Numbered from the stretch's first letter, positions 7,890-16,833 are shown. The stretch: 64,000 nucleotides of DNA from an uncultured Bradyrhizobium sp. (GCF_936928535.1 NZ_CAKZHY010000169.1:1-64000); one strand, 5' to 3'. Made by a program: numbers and translations. Notes: a model not told the origin generated them from the letters alone.

Positions 7890-8831
7890 CTAAGCGGCAA
7901 GGCCCTGCTTCTCATCCCCGATCAGATGGACCCGGTTGCGGCCGGCGGCCTTGGCGTCATAGAGCGCGATGTCGGCTTCGGCGAACAGTTCGGCGATCGG
8001 CCGGCGGTGCGGGCGGCCGATCAGGGCCGCTCCGATCGAGGCGCCGACCTCGAGGCGCAGGCCGTTCCAGAACAGCGGGCGGCTCAGCATCATGACGGTC
8101 TTTTGCAGCACGCGTGCGATCCGCGCAGGGTCGACAGGCGAGCGCAGGATGATCGCGAACTCGTCGCCACCGAGCCGGCCGACCAGGCCGGCATTGTGGA
8201 AGGCCCGTCGCAAGCGCTGCGCGACCTCGCACAGGCATGCGTCTCCGGCCAGATGGCCGAATTTATCGTTGAGCAGCTTGAAGCCGTCGAGGTCGATCAG
8301 CACGAGGGCCGAGGCGAAGCCATGATTCAGGCCGTCGTTGACCACCTCGCGATAGCGGGCCTGAAAGACGGAGCGATTGGCGAGCCCGGTCAGCGGATCG
8401 GTTTCGGCTTGCTGCCGCAGGCTCTCGATCGCCTGCCGGTCGGAGGTGACGTCCTGCTTGCAGCCGAAGATCCGCAGCGGCCGTCCGTCCTCGCGCACCG
8501 CGTTGATCGACAGGCGCATCCACCGCTTCTCGCCGCGCCAGGTCCTGATCTCGGTATCGAGCGTGACAGGCGCGCCGCTTCGGATCACCTCGGCGCGCGC
8601 CAGCTCCATGTGACGCCTGGATTCGTCGATGTAGAGATCGACGATGCTGGCGCGCCGCAGCGGATTGCTCTCGGGATAGCCGAAGATGTCGTAGACGCCC
8701 TGGGTCCAGCTCAGGCGCTCGGTCTCCAGCTCGCATTCCCACGCGCCGATGCGCGCGGCATTGAGAGCCTGATCATAGAGCCGTACGCGAACCTCGTCCG
8801 GCAGGGTCGAGGCAGCATGGTGTTCTGTCAT
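7890..8831 (-). CDS. PAS-GGDEF diguanylate cyclase
   Basis: The 313-residue cytoplasmic protein has an N-terminal PAS/PAC sensor (about 17-140, with WECELETERLSWTQGVYDIFG) and a C-terminal GGDEF domain. The catalytic motif is intact (RLGGDEF, GGDEF at 221-225), as is the substrate-site segment VLIDLDGFKLLND. It should make cyclic di-GMP from GTP. The usual RxxD inhibitory site just before the GGDEF motif is absent, so product inhibition may be weak. There is no membrane segment and no EAL domain. It ends 12 bp from the tRNA, convergent with it. Confidence 0.9.
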   Translation of the reverse strand: MTEHHAASTLPDEVRVRLYDQALNAARIGAWECELETERLSWTQGVYDIFGYPESNPLRRASIVDLYIDESRRHMELARAEVIRSGAPVTLDTEIRTWRGEKRWMRLSINAVREDGRPLRIFGCKQDVTSDRQAIESLRQQAETDPLTGLANRSVFQARYREVVNDGLNHGFASALVLIDLDGFKLLNDKFGHLAGDACLCEVAQRLRRAFHNAGLVGRLGGDEFAIILRSPVDPARIARVLQKTVMMLSRPLFWNGLRLEVGASIGAALIGRPHRRPIAELFAEADIALYDAKAAGRNRVHLIGDEKQGLAA

Positions 8832-8890
8832 CGACGATCCGGCAGCGTGTCGCGATTTTGCCCAAGTCCTTAAAGGCTAGGGCCGCTGCG

Positions 8891-10657
8891 TTAACGAATT
8901 CTATATGCCCGCCTCCGTAGTTCGCCCCGGACCCGATCAAGCACGATCTCATAGTCACGCGTGTCGGTCTGGCGGAACAGTCGCACACTCGGATACCAGG
9001 GGCTGTCCGTGCGATCGAGCAGCCAGCGGTAGTCGGGCGTCCATGGCAGCAGGATCCAGGTCGGTCGGCCGAGGGCGCCGGCGAGATGGGCGACGCTGGT
9101 GTCGACGGTGATCACGAGATCGAGACAGGCGATCAAGGCGGCGGTTTCGGTGAAGTCGGTGAGATCTGCGGTCAGGTCGACGATGTCGCTTTTCTCCCGC
9201 AGCACCGCCGCATCATCAGGGCGCGGGGTCTTTTGCAGGCTGATGAATTTGGCGTCGACGTCGAGGATGCGCGACAGCGCTCGCAGCGGAATCGAGCGCG
9301 TCTCGTCGTTCACATGCGCGGGATCGCCGGACCAGACGAGACCAACGCGGAGCCTGGTGCGAGGACCCAGCCTGCTGTCCCAGGCCTCAACGCGACTATC
9401 CGGAGGGGAGGGCAGATACGGCCCTGACGGAATCGTGTCGAGGCGGGTCTTGAAAGCAAGCGGAAGGCTGGAGATCGGGCAGTGCAGATCGAAATCAGGC
9501 AGTGTGCCCATGGCCGACATCGGCACGCAAACGGATGCGCCGCGAAGATTGCACATCAGCCGATGCAGCGGGTCCTGGACGGCAAGGAGAACACGCGCGC
9601 CGCGCGCGGCAAGCAGGGGGATGTAGCGGGCGAAGTGAATGGTGTCGCCCAGTCCTTCGTCGGCCGCGATCAGGATCGTCTTGCCTTCGACGCGTTCCCC
9701 ACCAAGCCACATCGGTTGCGGAAACCGGGGATATCTCGACGAAGCCAGTTTTGACCGGGTCTGGTGCCCGCGCCAGCCGGCTTCGAAATTGCCGGTCAGG
9801 AGCTGGGCCAGGGACACGTTCCACGCGGTCACCTCATTGCCTAGGCCCAGCGATGTCATGCGATCGGACAGCGCGAACAGCTCGTCGAAACGATGCAGGT
9901 GAAACAGCGCGACGAGCTTGTTGTCGAAGGCGTCGGCAAAGCGAGGCGCAAGCGCGATGGCCTGTTCGAACCAGACAAGCGCCTCCTCGTTGCGGCGAAG
10001 CCGCCTGAGCGCAAGACCGAGATTGTTGCAGATCTCGGCATTGGAGGGATCGAGCTTGTGCGCCCGCGCGCCTTCGGTCGCGGACTCCTCATACCGCTTC
10101 AGGCAATAGAGCACCCATGCGCGCGCTCGCAGCGTCGGGGCATGGTCCGGGCACAGCCTGTTGCTCTCATCGAGACGCGCAAGGGACTCCTCGTTCCGCT
10201 CGAGCTTGTGCAGGACGATCCCACTTTCGTGGAGCGCGTCGTAATGCCGGGGATTGAGCTTCAGCGCCTGCTGAAAGCTCGGCAGCGCTTGATCGAGCCG
10301 CGCCAGCTGAACCAGGATGTCGCCGCGCTGGCACCACAGGTCGGAATCATCACGCCGAAGCTCGATCGCCTTGTCGAGGACGCCGAGCGCCTCGTCGCAG
10401 CGTCCGTGCTGCTGCAGCACGGTTGCGAAGCTCGCGAGATATTCCGGCTTGGGGGCACGCCGGATCGCGCGGACGATCCATTCCAGGGCATCGTTGTATT
10501 GCCTGGCCTCAAGATGCAGCAGCCCCATCAGATGCTGGGCGTCGGTGTTTTCGCCATCGATCGCGAGGGCCTGTTGATAGCACGCGCGCGCGTCGAGATG
10601 CCGCCCATCCCTGAAATGCGTAAGGCCCGCTTCGCAGAAGGCGGCTGCTGTGCTCAT
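8891..10657 (-). CDS. TPR protein with glycosyltransferase-like C-terminal domain
   Basis: The 588-residue protein begins with about seven TPR units (residues 1-270), where A--Y/F---L-L-P motifs repeat every 34 residues. It continues into a Rossmann-type domain resembling GT9/GT41 glycosyltransferases: LIAADEGLGDTIHFARYIPL, VGLVWSGDP, and a C-terminal LDLVITVDTSVAHLAGALG motif. This architecture is common in alphaproteobacteria and is often linked to polysaccharide or protein glycosylation, but the substrate cannot be read from sequence. I chose the ATG at 10657 because the extension to 10723 is not TPR-like. Confidence 0.82.
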   Translation of the reverse strand: MSTAAAFCEAGLTHFRDGRHLDARACYQQALAIDGENTDAQHLMGLLHLEARQYNDALEWIVRAIRRAPKPEYLASFATVLQQHGRCDEALGVLDKAIELRRDDSDLWCQRGDILVQLARLDQALPSFQQALKLNPRHYDALHESGIVLHKLERNEESLARLDESNRLCPDHAPTLRARAWVLYCLKRYEESATEGARAHKLDPSNAEICNNLGLALRRLRRNEEALVWFEQAIALAPRFADAFDNKLVALFHLHRFDELFALSDRMTSLGLGNEVTAWNVSLAQLLTGNFEAGWRGHQTRSKLASSRYPRFPQPMWLGGERVEGKTILIAADEGLGDTIHFARYIPLLAARGARVLLAVQDPLHRLMCNLRGASVCVPMSAMGTLPDFDLHCPISSLPLAFKTRLDTIPSGPYLPSPPDSRVEAWDSRLGPRTRLRVGLVWSGDPAHVNDETRSIPLRALSRILDVDAKFISLQKTPRPDDAAVLREKSDIVDLTADLTDFTETAALIACLDLVITVDTSVAHLAGALGRPTWILLPWTPDYRWLLDRTDSPWYPSVRLFRQTDTRDYEIVLDRVRGELRRRAYRIR

Positions 10658-10935
10658 CGCTGCTTGGTCCCGTTCATGGCACGCATCCACCTCGGGGCGG
10701 CAACGGTCGGTCCATTTCAGCAAGGGGAGCTTGCGCGAGTCTTGCGGGGCAGGTTCTCCGCCCGCATCGCTTCGAAAGAAATTCGGTATGAGCGGCAGCT
10801 TCTTTGTCGGAGATCAAGGACGCCACGCGAATGGCGCCGTAGCTTGTGGGCAGACAAAAGCTGCTGTTCGTCATGGCCCGGCGCGTCTCCAGTTCAGCGG
10901 CGAGGGCGGACGTATCGCGCAGGTCGGAGATCGTC

Positions 10936-11802
10936 ATGTTCGAGAAATTCGGAACTCTTGCCGTGATCCTCGCGGCCAGTCTGGCCTTTGTCGGTTCTGC
11001 GCCTGGTCTCGCCGCCGATCATTCCGACATCGTCGTCGGTCAGGCCTGGAGCAGGGCCACGCCGAAAGGCGCGAAGGTCGCGGCTGGCTATCTCACCATC
11101 GAGAATCGCGGCACCGCGCCGGACCGGCTGCTTTCGGCCTCCAGTCCGGCCGCCGCCACGGTCGAAATCCATCAGATGACAATGCAGGATGGCATCATGA
11201 CCATGCGTCCGCTCGATCAGGGTCTGATGATTCCGCCGGACGAGATCGTCACGCTCGCGCCCGGTGGCAGCCACATCATGTTCATCGGCTTGACCGCGCC
11301 CTTCGAGGAAGGACAGCGGATTCCGGTTTCCCTGAATTTCCAGCGTTCGGGAACGGTCGAGGCGACCTTTGACGTCGGCAGCGTCGGCGCCAAGGGCCCC
11401 AGGCTCCAGATCGCCTCGACCGAAGCTGTGCCGCCGGCAGCGCCCTCACCACAGAAGGCGAACGTCTCTGCACCGACCGGCGAGCCCTTCTTCACGCATC
11501 TCTGCGGCACGCGCGTGATGGCCGATGTGACCATCACGCCCGGCCGCAGCGGGCCCGTCGAAGTCATGGTTCAACTTTATGACGGCGACGAGCAGCCGCT
11601 GAGTGTCGACGCGCTGTCGGTGACACTGGCCAATCCGGACAAGGACATCGCGCCGGTGACCGCATCCGCTGAGCGGATAGCGGCCGACAAATGGCGCGTC
11701 AGCATGACGACCGCGGCAAGCGGGACATGGTCTCTGGCACTCGGCATCGACATGAAGAAGGACGACCGCATAGATATCGCCGCGCCGATCCTGATCGAAT
11801 AG
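10936..11802 (+). CDS. Secreted copper chaperone PCu(A)C fused to a YtkA/CopC-like domain
   Basis: A signal peptide (LAVILAASLAFVGSAPGLA) precedes a PCu(A)C domain (about 28-150). It carries the copper-ligand pattern: HQM followed by further Met residues near 83-92, then SHIMF near 118. A Pro-rich linker (about 165-188) leads to a second domain with HLCGTRVMADVTITPGRSGP, which resembles the C-terminal YtkA-like domain of CopD proteins. The product is probably a periplasmic Cu(I) chaperone, possibly serving cytochrome oxidase assembly. The fusion is less usual than stand-alone PCu(A)C. The start at 10936 matches the signal peptide; an upstream GTG at 10846 would place 30 extra residues before it. 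Confidence 0.8.
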   Translation: MFEKFGTLAVILAASLAFVGSAPGLAADHSDIVVGQAWSRATPKGAKVAAGYLTIENRGTAPDRLLSASSPAAATVEIHQMTMQDGIMTMRPLDQGLMIPPDEIVTLAPGGSHIMFIGLTAPFEEGQRIPVSLNFQRSGTVEATFDVGSVGAKGPRLQIASTEAVPPAAPSPQKANVSAPTGEPFFTHLCGTRVMADVTITPGRSGPVEVMVQLYDGDEQPLSVDALSVTLANPDKDIAPVTASAERIAADKWRVSMTTAASGTWSLALGIDMKKDDRIDIAAPILIE

Positions 11803-11827
11803 CACCGACTTCTGGAAACGATTTACG

Positions 11828-12535
11828 ATGCCTGCTTCGCTTTTCCCTCTCCATTCCGATCCAGCGCCGCGGCCAGCATCGCTGCTGACCGCGCTGGTCT
11901 ATCCCCAGAACAAGTATCCGGCGTCAGTGTTCGAGGCGCTCGTGACGGCCTGTCGAGGGCGCGGCCTCTCGCTTGCCGGTGTGCTGCAGCATGTCGTCGA
12001 TGCCACGCCGGAGCGGCGCTGCGAAATTGTGCTCGAAGATCTGGCCACGGGTCGCCACACGCCGATCTTTGAAGATCGCGGCGGTGGCGCTGCCGGTTGC
12101 CGGCTCGATGAAGCAGCGCTCGCGGATGTCGCGGTTAACATCGCAAAAAGCCTCGAGACGTCGCCAGACGTCCTGGTTCTCAACAAGTTCGGCAAGGCGG
12201 AGTGCGAAGGGGAGGGACTGCTCGACCTCATTGCTTCGGCCATCGATCGGAATATCGCCGTGGTGATCGGTGTGCCCCAAGGCAATCTACTCGCGTGGCG
12301 CAGCTTCGCCGGCGGTCTCGCAACGGAGCTTTGCGCAGACATTGGCGAGGTCGAACGATGGGCGCAAAGCTTGGACCGCATGGTGCCTGCGGTCGCGTCC
12401 TGGCCGTTGCTGCGCGCTTCACGTTCAAACCTATCACCCGAGCCGGCGGCCGCCACCGGGTCTGGCGTCCCGGGCGGCAACCTCCCGAGCACGAAGCAAC
12501 CTGACGTTGCTATCGGACTCTTGATCGGTCGATGA
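11828..12535 (+). CDS. DUF2478 family protein
   Basis: The 235-residue protein resembles DUF2478, a family with a nucleotide-triphosphatase-like fold often encoded near molybdenum or metal genes. Visible traits are ALVYPQNKYPASVFEALVTAC near the N-terminus, VLNKFGKAECEGEGL (about 117-131) and a VVIGVPQGNLLAWRSFAGGL segment (about 147-166). There is no signal peptide. It lies 25 bp after the copper-chaperone gene and may share its transcript. The biochemical role is unknown. Confidence 0.72.
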   Translation: MPASLFPLHSDPAPRPASLLTALVYPQNKYPASVFEALVTACRGRGLSLAGVLQHVVDATPERRCEIVLEDLATGRHTPIFEDRGGGAAGCRLDEAALADVAVNIAKSLETSPDVLVLNKFGKAECEGEGLLDLIASAIDRNIAVVIGVPQGNLLAWRSFAGGLATELCADIGEVERWAQSLDRMVPAVASWPLLRASRSNLSPEPAAATGSGVPGGNLPSTKQPDVAIGLLIGR

Positions 12536-12552
12536 AATGCGCCGGGCGGGCC

Positions 12553-13650
12553 CTAGACGACTTCGACGGTCGCCGCTTCGAATTGGGTGCCGGCGCCGCG
12601 ATGGCGGGCGAGCTCCTCGCCTGGGAGCTCGCTAACAGTGTTTTGCGCGGTACTGTCAAGCATCGCATGGACGCGCTTGGCTGACGCCTTCAGCAGCGCC
12701 GGATCGAGCTTGCCGGAATCGACGCCGTTGATGATCGACTGCGCGAGGAAGCGTGCGCGCTCGGTGTCGGTCAGATGCGAGCAGATCATCAGCATGTCGT
12801 TGCCGGCGGCCATGAAGCGCACGCCGGCGTCCGGCGCATCGAGCCGGCCTGCCATCGCGCGCATGCCGACGTCATCGGACACGATCACGCCGTCGAACCT
12901 CATCGCCTCGCGCAACAATCCATGCGTGATCGCGCGCGACAGCGTCACGGGATCGTTGGGGTCGAGCTTCCGGTAGAGGATATGCGACGTCATCATCATT
13001 CCGATACCGGCCTCGATGGCGGCGGCAAACGGCTTCAGCTCACGCGCCTTGATCTGCTCGAGATCGAGATCGAGCACCGGCAATTCGTGATGCGAATCCA
13101 CCTGGGTGTCGCCATGCCCCGGGAAATGCTTGCCACAGGCTCGCACGCCCCGGCGCTCCATTGCCCTGGTGAACGGCAGCATCGACTTGATGACTTCGTC
13201 GGCGGTGCGGCCGAAGGCGCGCTCGCCGATGACGGGGTTGGCGGGGTTGCTGTGAATATCCAGCACCGGCGCAAAATTCAGATTGCAGCCGAGCGACGCA
13301 AGCTCGGCGCCCATGGCGTCGCCGACCTGCTCGGAGGTCGAAGCCCAGCGCGCTGCATAAGAGAAGCGCGTGATCGGCGCCGGCGTGCGGCACACGCGTC
13401 CGCCTTCATGGTCGATCGCGATGAACTGCTTGTCGCGCTGCGAGGCGTCGCGAATCGCGGCGATCAGGTCGCGGTGGACCGACAGCCAGTCCCGGTAGGG
13501 AAGATCGTGGCGGAAATTGCTCTTGTAGAGGATGACGCCGGCAGGCCGGAGATCCCGCAGCAGCGCGCGGTCGCGGTCATCGAGGACGCTTGATGGCCGC
13601 AGGCCAATGAAGAAATGGTCGCCGACCGTTGCAAGGAGGGAATCGCTCAT
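12553..13650 (-). CDS. nagZ: Beta-N-acetylhexosaminidase (NagZ-like, GH3)
   Basis: NagZ removes N-acetylglucosamine from muropeptides in the cytoplasm during cell-wall recycling. The 365-residue protein carries the GH3 signature CGKHFPGHGDTQVDSHHELP with the catalytic His/Asp loop, plus the nucleophile-region motif VIVSDDVGMRAM. I set the start at the ATG at 13650 (MSDSLLATVGDHFFIGL); a longer form to 13806 adds 52 residues unlike the family. It converges with the DUF2478 gene, 17 bp apart. It may alternatively act on other beta-GlcNAc substrates. Confidence 0.88.
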   Translation of the reverse strand: MSDSLLATVGDHFFIGLRPSSVLDDRDRALLRDLRPAGVILYKSNFRHDLPYRDWLSVHRDLIAAIRDASQRDKQFIAIDHEGGRVCRTPAPITRFSYAARWASTSEQVGDAMGAELASLGCNLNFAPVLDIHSNPANPVIGERAFGRTADEVIKSMLPFTRAMERRGVRACGKHFPGHGDTQVDSHHELPVLDLDLEQIKARELKPFAAAIEAGIGMMMTSHILYRKLDPNDPVTLSRAITHGLLREAMRFDGVIVSDDVGMRAMAGRLDAPDAGVRFMAAGNDMLMICSHLTDTERARFLAQSIINGVDSGKLDPALLKASAKRVHAMLDSTAQNTVSELPGEELARHRGAGTQFEAATVEVV

Positions 13651-13823
13651 TCGCCGAAACCGCCACGGATTGTCTTGGTTGATGGAGATGGAGCCGGACG
13701 CAACGCGACCACTCGGCCCCTGCGCGAGCTGCGAGCCACGCGAGTCGTCATGACAATATTTCAAATTCATTAACGGAATCAATCGCCAAATCGTTTGGCG
13801 TTCCAATCGATCCGGTGGCGGCC

Positions 13824-14105
13824 TCAGGCGGCCGAGAGCCGCACCCGGAACTTGCTGCCGGTTGCCTCGGCATAGCGCAAAAGTGTCTTTGTGCTCGGTA
13901 GCGTTTGCCCACTTTCAAGCCGGGCGATCGTGGACTGACTAGTGCCCATTCGCGCAGCCAACTCGGACTGCGAGTATCCAGCCCGCAAGCGCGCTCTCAG
14001 CAATTCAGCGGCGATCTCGAATTCAGGAGCGAGCGCGTCATACTCGGCCTTGACCTTTGGGTTGGCCAGAAGACGAGTCTTGAGCCTGTCGAATGGAATT
14101 GTCAT
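13824..14105 (-). CDS. XRE-family antitoxin
   Basis: This 93-residue protein has a helix-turn-helix near residues 42-66 (YSQSELAARMGTSQSTIARLESG). It follows a short N-terminal region typical of HigA/XRE antitoxins paired with Gp49/RelE-like toxins. It is encoded downstream of the toxin gene, 65 bp apart, in the toxin-first order of HigBA-type modules. It probably neutralises the toxin and represses the operon through the palindrome at 14502-14527. Confidence 0.85.
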   Translation of the reverse strand: MTIPFDRLKTRLLANPKVKAEYDALAPEFEIAAELLRARLRAGYSQSELAARMGTSQSTIARLESGQTLPSTKTLLRYAEATGSKFRVRLSAA

Positions 14106-14170
14106 GTGATTTTCTTTTCAGTTGCGTACGATCACGCGGGAGACGGTCAACAGCTATTTGAACACCATCG

Positions 14171-14494
14171 TCATATGATCTCGTTTGCTCTCCGTAGAGC
14201 GAGTTCGATCTCCGCGCGCGGGGTCTTTTGCGTCTTCTTCACAAAGGCGCGCACGACGATAACTCTCCGACCGATCGCGGTGACGTAGAGGGCACGGGCA
14301 ATTCCGTCGCGCCCTGTTAAGCGTAGCTCCCAGAGCTTCCCTTCAAGGTGCTTGACGTGAGGTTCGCCCAAGCTTTCCAGGCCGGTCGAGGCGATGCGTT
14401 CCGCAAGCCGCAGAAAGCGCGCCTGCATGTCGGCCGGCAGGGCAGCTATCTCAGCGACAACGGTTTCGTTGAGGATATCAACTCGCCAGGGCAC
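14171..14494 (-). CDS. Gp49/HigB-like toxin (RelE superfamily)
   Basis: The 107-residue protein belongs to the phage-derived Gp49-like toxin family. Its core is GEPHVKHLEGKLWELRL followed by GIARALYVTAIGRRVIVVRAFVKKTQKTP, a combination characteristic of these RelE-fold putative ribosome-dependent mRNases. The basic C-terminal end (VKKTQKTPRAEIELALRR) is intact, so there is no sign of decay. The start is a GTG at 14494 after GGTGGGG. The operator palindrome ends only 7 bp upstream of this codon. Confidence 0.85.
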   Translation of the reverse strand: MPWRVDILNETVVAEIAALPADMQARFLRLAERIASTGLESLGEPHVKHLEGKLWELRLTGRDGIARALYVTAIGRRVIVVRAFVKKTQKTPRAEIELALRRANEII

Positions 14495-14501
14495 GACCCC
14501 A

Positions 14502-14527
14502 CCTATATCTCATTTTTGAGATATAGG
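14502..14527. promoter_or_regulatory. Perfect palindromic operator of the toxin-antitoxin operon
   Basis: Perfect 11-bp arms (CCTATATCTCA and TGAGATATAGG) flank a TTTT spacer, 8 bp in front of the toxin GTG. The position and the XRE antitoxin encoded by the operon make this the likely autoregulatory site, overlapping the promoter or initiation region. Confidence 0.75.
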
Positions 14528-14567
14528 CAAGACACGAGACTCGTGTGGTGCGACCGGCGCGCCGCGC

Positions 14568-15878
14568 TCACGCCGTCGCGAGCAGTGGCTGCACCGGCCG
14601 ACGGCCGATCATCAGTGACAGCACGGCCGCGACGATGCCGGTTGCTCCGGCGATCATAAAGGCCTGCAGATAATCGCCCTGCGACGAGCGCATGAAGCCG
14701 GCGAAGAAGGCGGCACAGGCCGCGCCGAGCTGATGGCCGGCGACCACCCAGCCGAAGATCAGCGGCGCGTTCTTGTCGCCGAACGCCTCGGTGGCGATGC
14801 GCACGGTCGGCGGCACGGTCGCGATCCAGTCGAGCCCATAGAACACGGCGAACACGGACAGGCTGACGAGGGAGAAGTCCGAGTAGGGCAGATAGATCAG
14901 CGACAGCCCGCGCAGGCCGTAATAGAGGAACAAGAGCTTGCGCGGATCGAAGCGATCGGTGAGCCAGCCCGATAGCGTGGTGCCGAACAGGTCGAAGAAA
15001 CCCATCAGCGCCAGCAGGCTCGCGGCCTGCACCTCGAAGATGCCGTGATCGCCGCAGAACGCGATCAGATGGGTGCCGACAAGGCCATTGGTGGTGAAGC
15101 CGCAGATGAAGAAGGTGGCGAACAGGAACCAGAAGGTCGGCACCTTGGTCGCGCGGACGAGGTTGCCGATCGCGGCGACGAACGGATTGCCTTGCGCGGG
15201 CGCGGCCGGCTGATCGTCATGCGTGCTGCCATAGGAGCGCAGGCCGATTGCGGCGGGCCGCTCCGGCACCAGAAAATACACCAGCGGGATCAGCGCCGCG
15301 CAGCAGGCGGCGACCGTCAGCACCACAGGCTTCCAGCCGCCATATTCGACCAGCGAGGCGAGGCCGGGCATGAAGATCAGCGTGCCCGTGGCGGTGCTCG
15401 CGGTCAGAAGGCCCATCACGAGACCACGGTTGGTGGTGAACCAGCGATTGACGATGGTAGCGCCGAGCACGTTGGCGACCGCGCCCGAGCCGATGCCTGA
15501 CAGCAATCCCCAGCTCATGAACATCTGCCACGGCGCGGTCATGAAATAGCTGATGGCCGTCGAGACTGACATCAGCATCAAGGCGCCGAGCACGGTGCGG
15601 CGGATGCCGAAGCGCTGCATCACGGCCGCGGCGAAGGGGCCGGCGAGGCCGTACAGGAAAATGCCGACCGCAGCCGATGACGAGATCACGCTGACGTCCC
15701 AGCCAAAGGCTTTCTGCAGCGGCAGCATGAGGACGCCCGGCGTCGCGCGCAGGCCGGCGGAGGCCAGGAGCGCCAGGAAGATCACGGCAACGACCACGAA
15801 GGCGTATTTCTGGCCGAATGGCCGCCGGGAAACGGGGAGGGGTTGAGCGGAGGCGGGTTGAACGGCGGATGGGGGCAT
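14568..15878 (-). CDS. MFS transporter (oxalate/formate-antiporter-like)
   Basis: This is a 436-residue inner-membrane protein with about 12 predicted helices in two halves split by a hydrophilic loop near residues 205-230. N-terminal features such as GIFLYGLAGPFAAAVMQRFG and GLLSGIGSGAVANVLGATIVNRWF are typical of MFS members near the oxalate/formate antiporter group. The substrate is unknown. It is divergent from a TetR gene, and its start codon (ATG at 15878) lies inside the large inverted repeat at 15877-15933. A drug- or metabolite-inducible exporter is the simplest reading. Confidence 0.85.
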   Translation of the reverse strand: MPPSAVQPASAQPLPVSRRPFGQKYAFVVVAVIFLALLASAGLRATPGVLMLPLQKAFGWDVSVISSSAAVGIFLYGLAGPFAAAVMQRFGIRRTVLGALMLMSVSTAISYFMTAPWQMFMSWGLLSGIGSGAVANVLGATIVNRWFTTNRGLVMGLLTASTATGTLIFMPGLASLVEYGGWKPVVLTVAACCAALIPLVYFLVPERPAAIGLRSYGSTHDDQPAAPAQGNPFVAAIGNLVRATKVPTFWFLFATFFICGFTTNGLVGTHLIAFCGDHGIFEVQAASLLALMGFFDLFGTTLSGWLTDRFDPRKLLFLYYGLRGLSLIYLPYSDFSLVSLSVFAVFYGLDWIATVPPTVRIATEAFGDKNAPLIFGWVVAGHQLGAACAAFFAGFMRSSQGDYLQAFMIAGATGIVAAVLSLMIGRRPVQPLLATA

Positions 15879-15933
15879 GTTACTTACCGGTACGTATTGC
15901 GATGTCGCATTAGTACGTACCGGTCAGTAACAT
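15877..15933. promoter_or_regulatory. TetR-type operator in the MFS/tetR divergon
   Basis: Two 20-bp arms (15877-15896 and 15914-15933) form an inverted repeat with one mismatch around a 17-bp spacer; each contains ACCGGTACGTA. The left arm covers the MFS start codon. On the minus strand a perfect -35 TTGACA (15934-15939) abuts the right arm, with a TACTAA-like -10 within the operator. Binding here would block MFS transcription and probably also tetR. Confidence 0.75.
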
Positions 15934-15965
15934 TGTCAAGCCTGTCCGAGAGGCAACCGAGCCAG

Positions 15966-16562
15966 ATGCCGAAAAAAGCAGAAAAACCCACTGAGGCCCC
16001 GCTCCGCGCCGCCGACCGGATCAGAGCCTCCGCCAGCGAATTGTTTTATCGCGAGGGCATCCGTGCCGTCGGCGTCGACGAGGTGGTGGACCGCGCGGGG
16101 GTGACAAAGCCGAGCCTCTATCGCAGCTTCGCCTCCAAGGACGATCTCGCCGCCGCTTATTTGCGCGACTACGAGCAAAACTTCTGGGAGAATTTCGAGC
16201 GCCCCGGCGGCAAGAGCTACAGCAATGCGCGCGACCATGTGCTCGCCTATATCGGCCAGCTCGCGTCGCGCGCGGTGGCCACAGGCTATCGCGGCTGCGG
16301 CCTCAGCAATGCCGCGGTGGAGTATCCGTCGCGGGACAATCCGGCCCGGCAAGTCGCCGAAGCGCACAAGAAGGTGTTTCGCAAGCGTCTGCGCGAACTC
16401 GCTGGCGCCATGGGCGCGCGCCAGCCGAACGTGCTCGGCGATGCGCTGCTGCTGCTGATCGAGGGCATCTACGTCACCGGCCAGCAATCCGAAGACGGCC
16501 CCGCGCAGTCCGCGCTCGCCGCGGCGAAGTTGCTGATCGATGCGAGCGTGAAGGCGGGGTGA
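15966..16562 (+). CDS. TetR/AcrR family repressor
   Basis: The 198-residue regulator has an N-terminal HTH (about 14-60; AVGVDEVVDRAGVTKPSLYRSFASKDDL) and a variable ligand-binding domain. It is transcribed away from the MFS gene and probably represses it through the inverted repeat between them. The ATG at 15966 gives the usual TetR N-terminus; upstream codons to 15843 would read through the operator and are rejected. Confidence 0.9.
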   Translation: MPKKAEKPTEAPLRAADRIRASASELFYREGIRAVGVDEVVDRAGVTKPSLYRSFASKDDLAAAYLRDYEQNFWENFERPGGKSYSNARDHVLAYIGQLASRAVATGYRGCGLSNAAVEYPSRDNPARQVAEAHKKVFRKRLRELAGAMGARQPNVLGDALLLLIEGIYVTGQQSEDGPAQSALAAAKLLIDASVKAG

Positions 16563-16606
16563 GGGCAGGGCAATCACGCACAGCCTTTTGGAACGACCTG
16601 AGCGCG

Positions 16607-16741
16607 CCTCGCCCTTCGAGACGACCGCTTCGCGGTCTCCTCAGGGTGAGGCTCATCTGCATCGGTGGCCTTTGAAATAGTCGCCGCGCACTCCATCCTC
16701 ATCCTGAGGAGCCCGCCCAAGGCGGGCGTCTCGAAGGATGG
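16607..16741. repeat. Pair of intergenic palindromic repeats
   Basis: Two related hairpin units occur between tetR and the aminotransferase. The first runs 16607-16651 (cctcgcccttcgag ... cagggtgagg) and the second 16700-16741 (catcctgaggag ... ctcgaaggatgg, with an inner gcccgcc/ggcgggc stem). They share the tcctgagg/ttcgag motifs with the repeat at 46239-46370 and belong to the same dispersed family. Confidence 0.7.
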
Positions 16742-16833
16742 CCGCAAGAGGTGCGCATCATCCCAGTGTCACAGCCCCGTCATTCGCGCTCTATTGATTG
16801 CGGCTCCTTCGCCGCACATCCGTAGAGGCCGAT

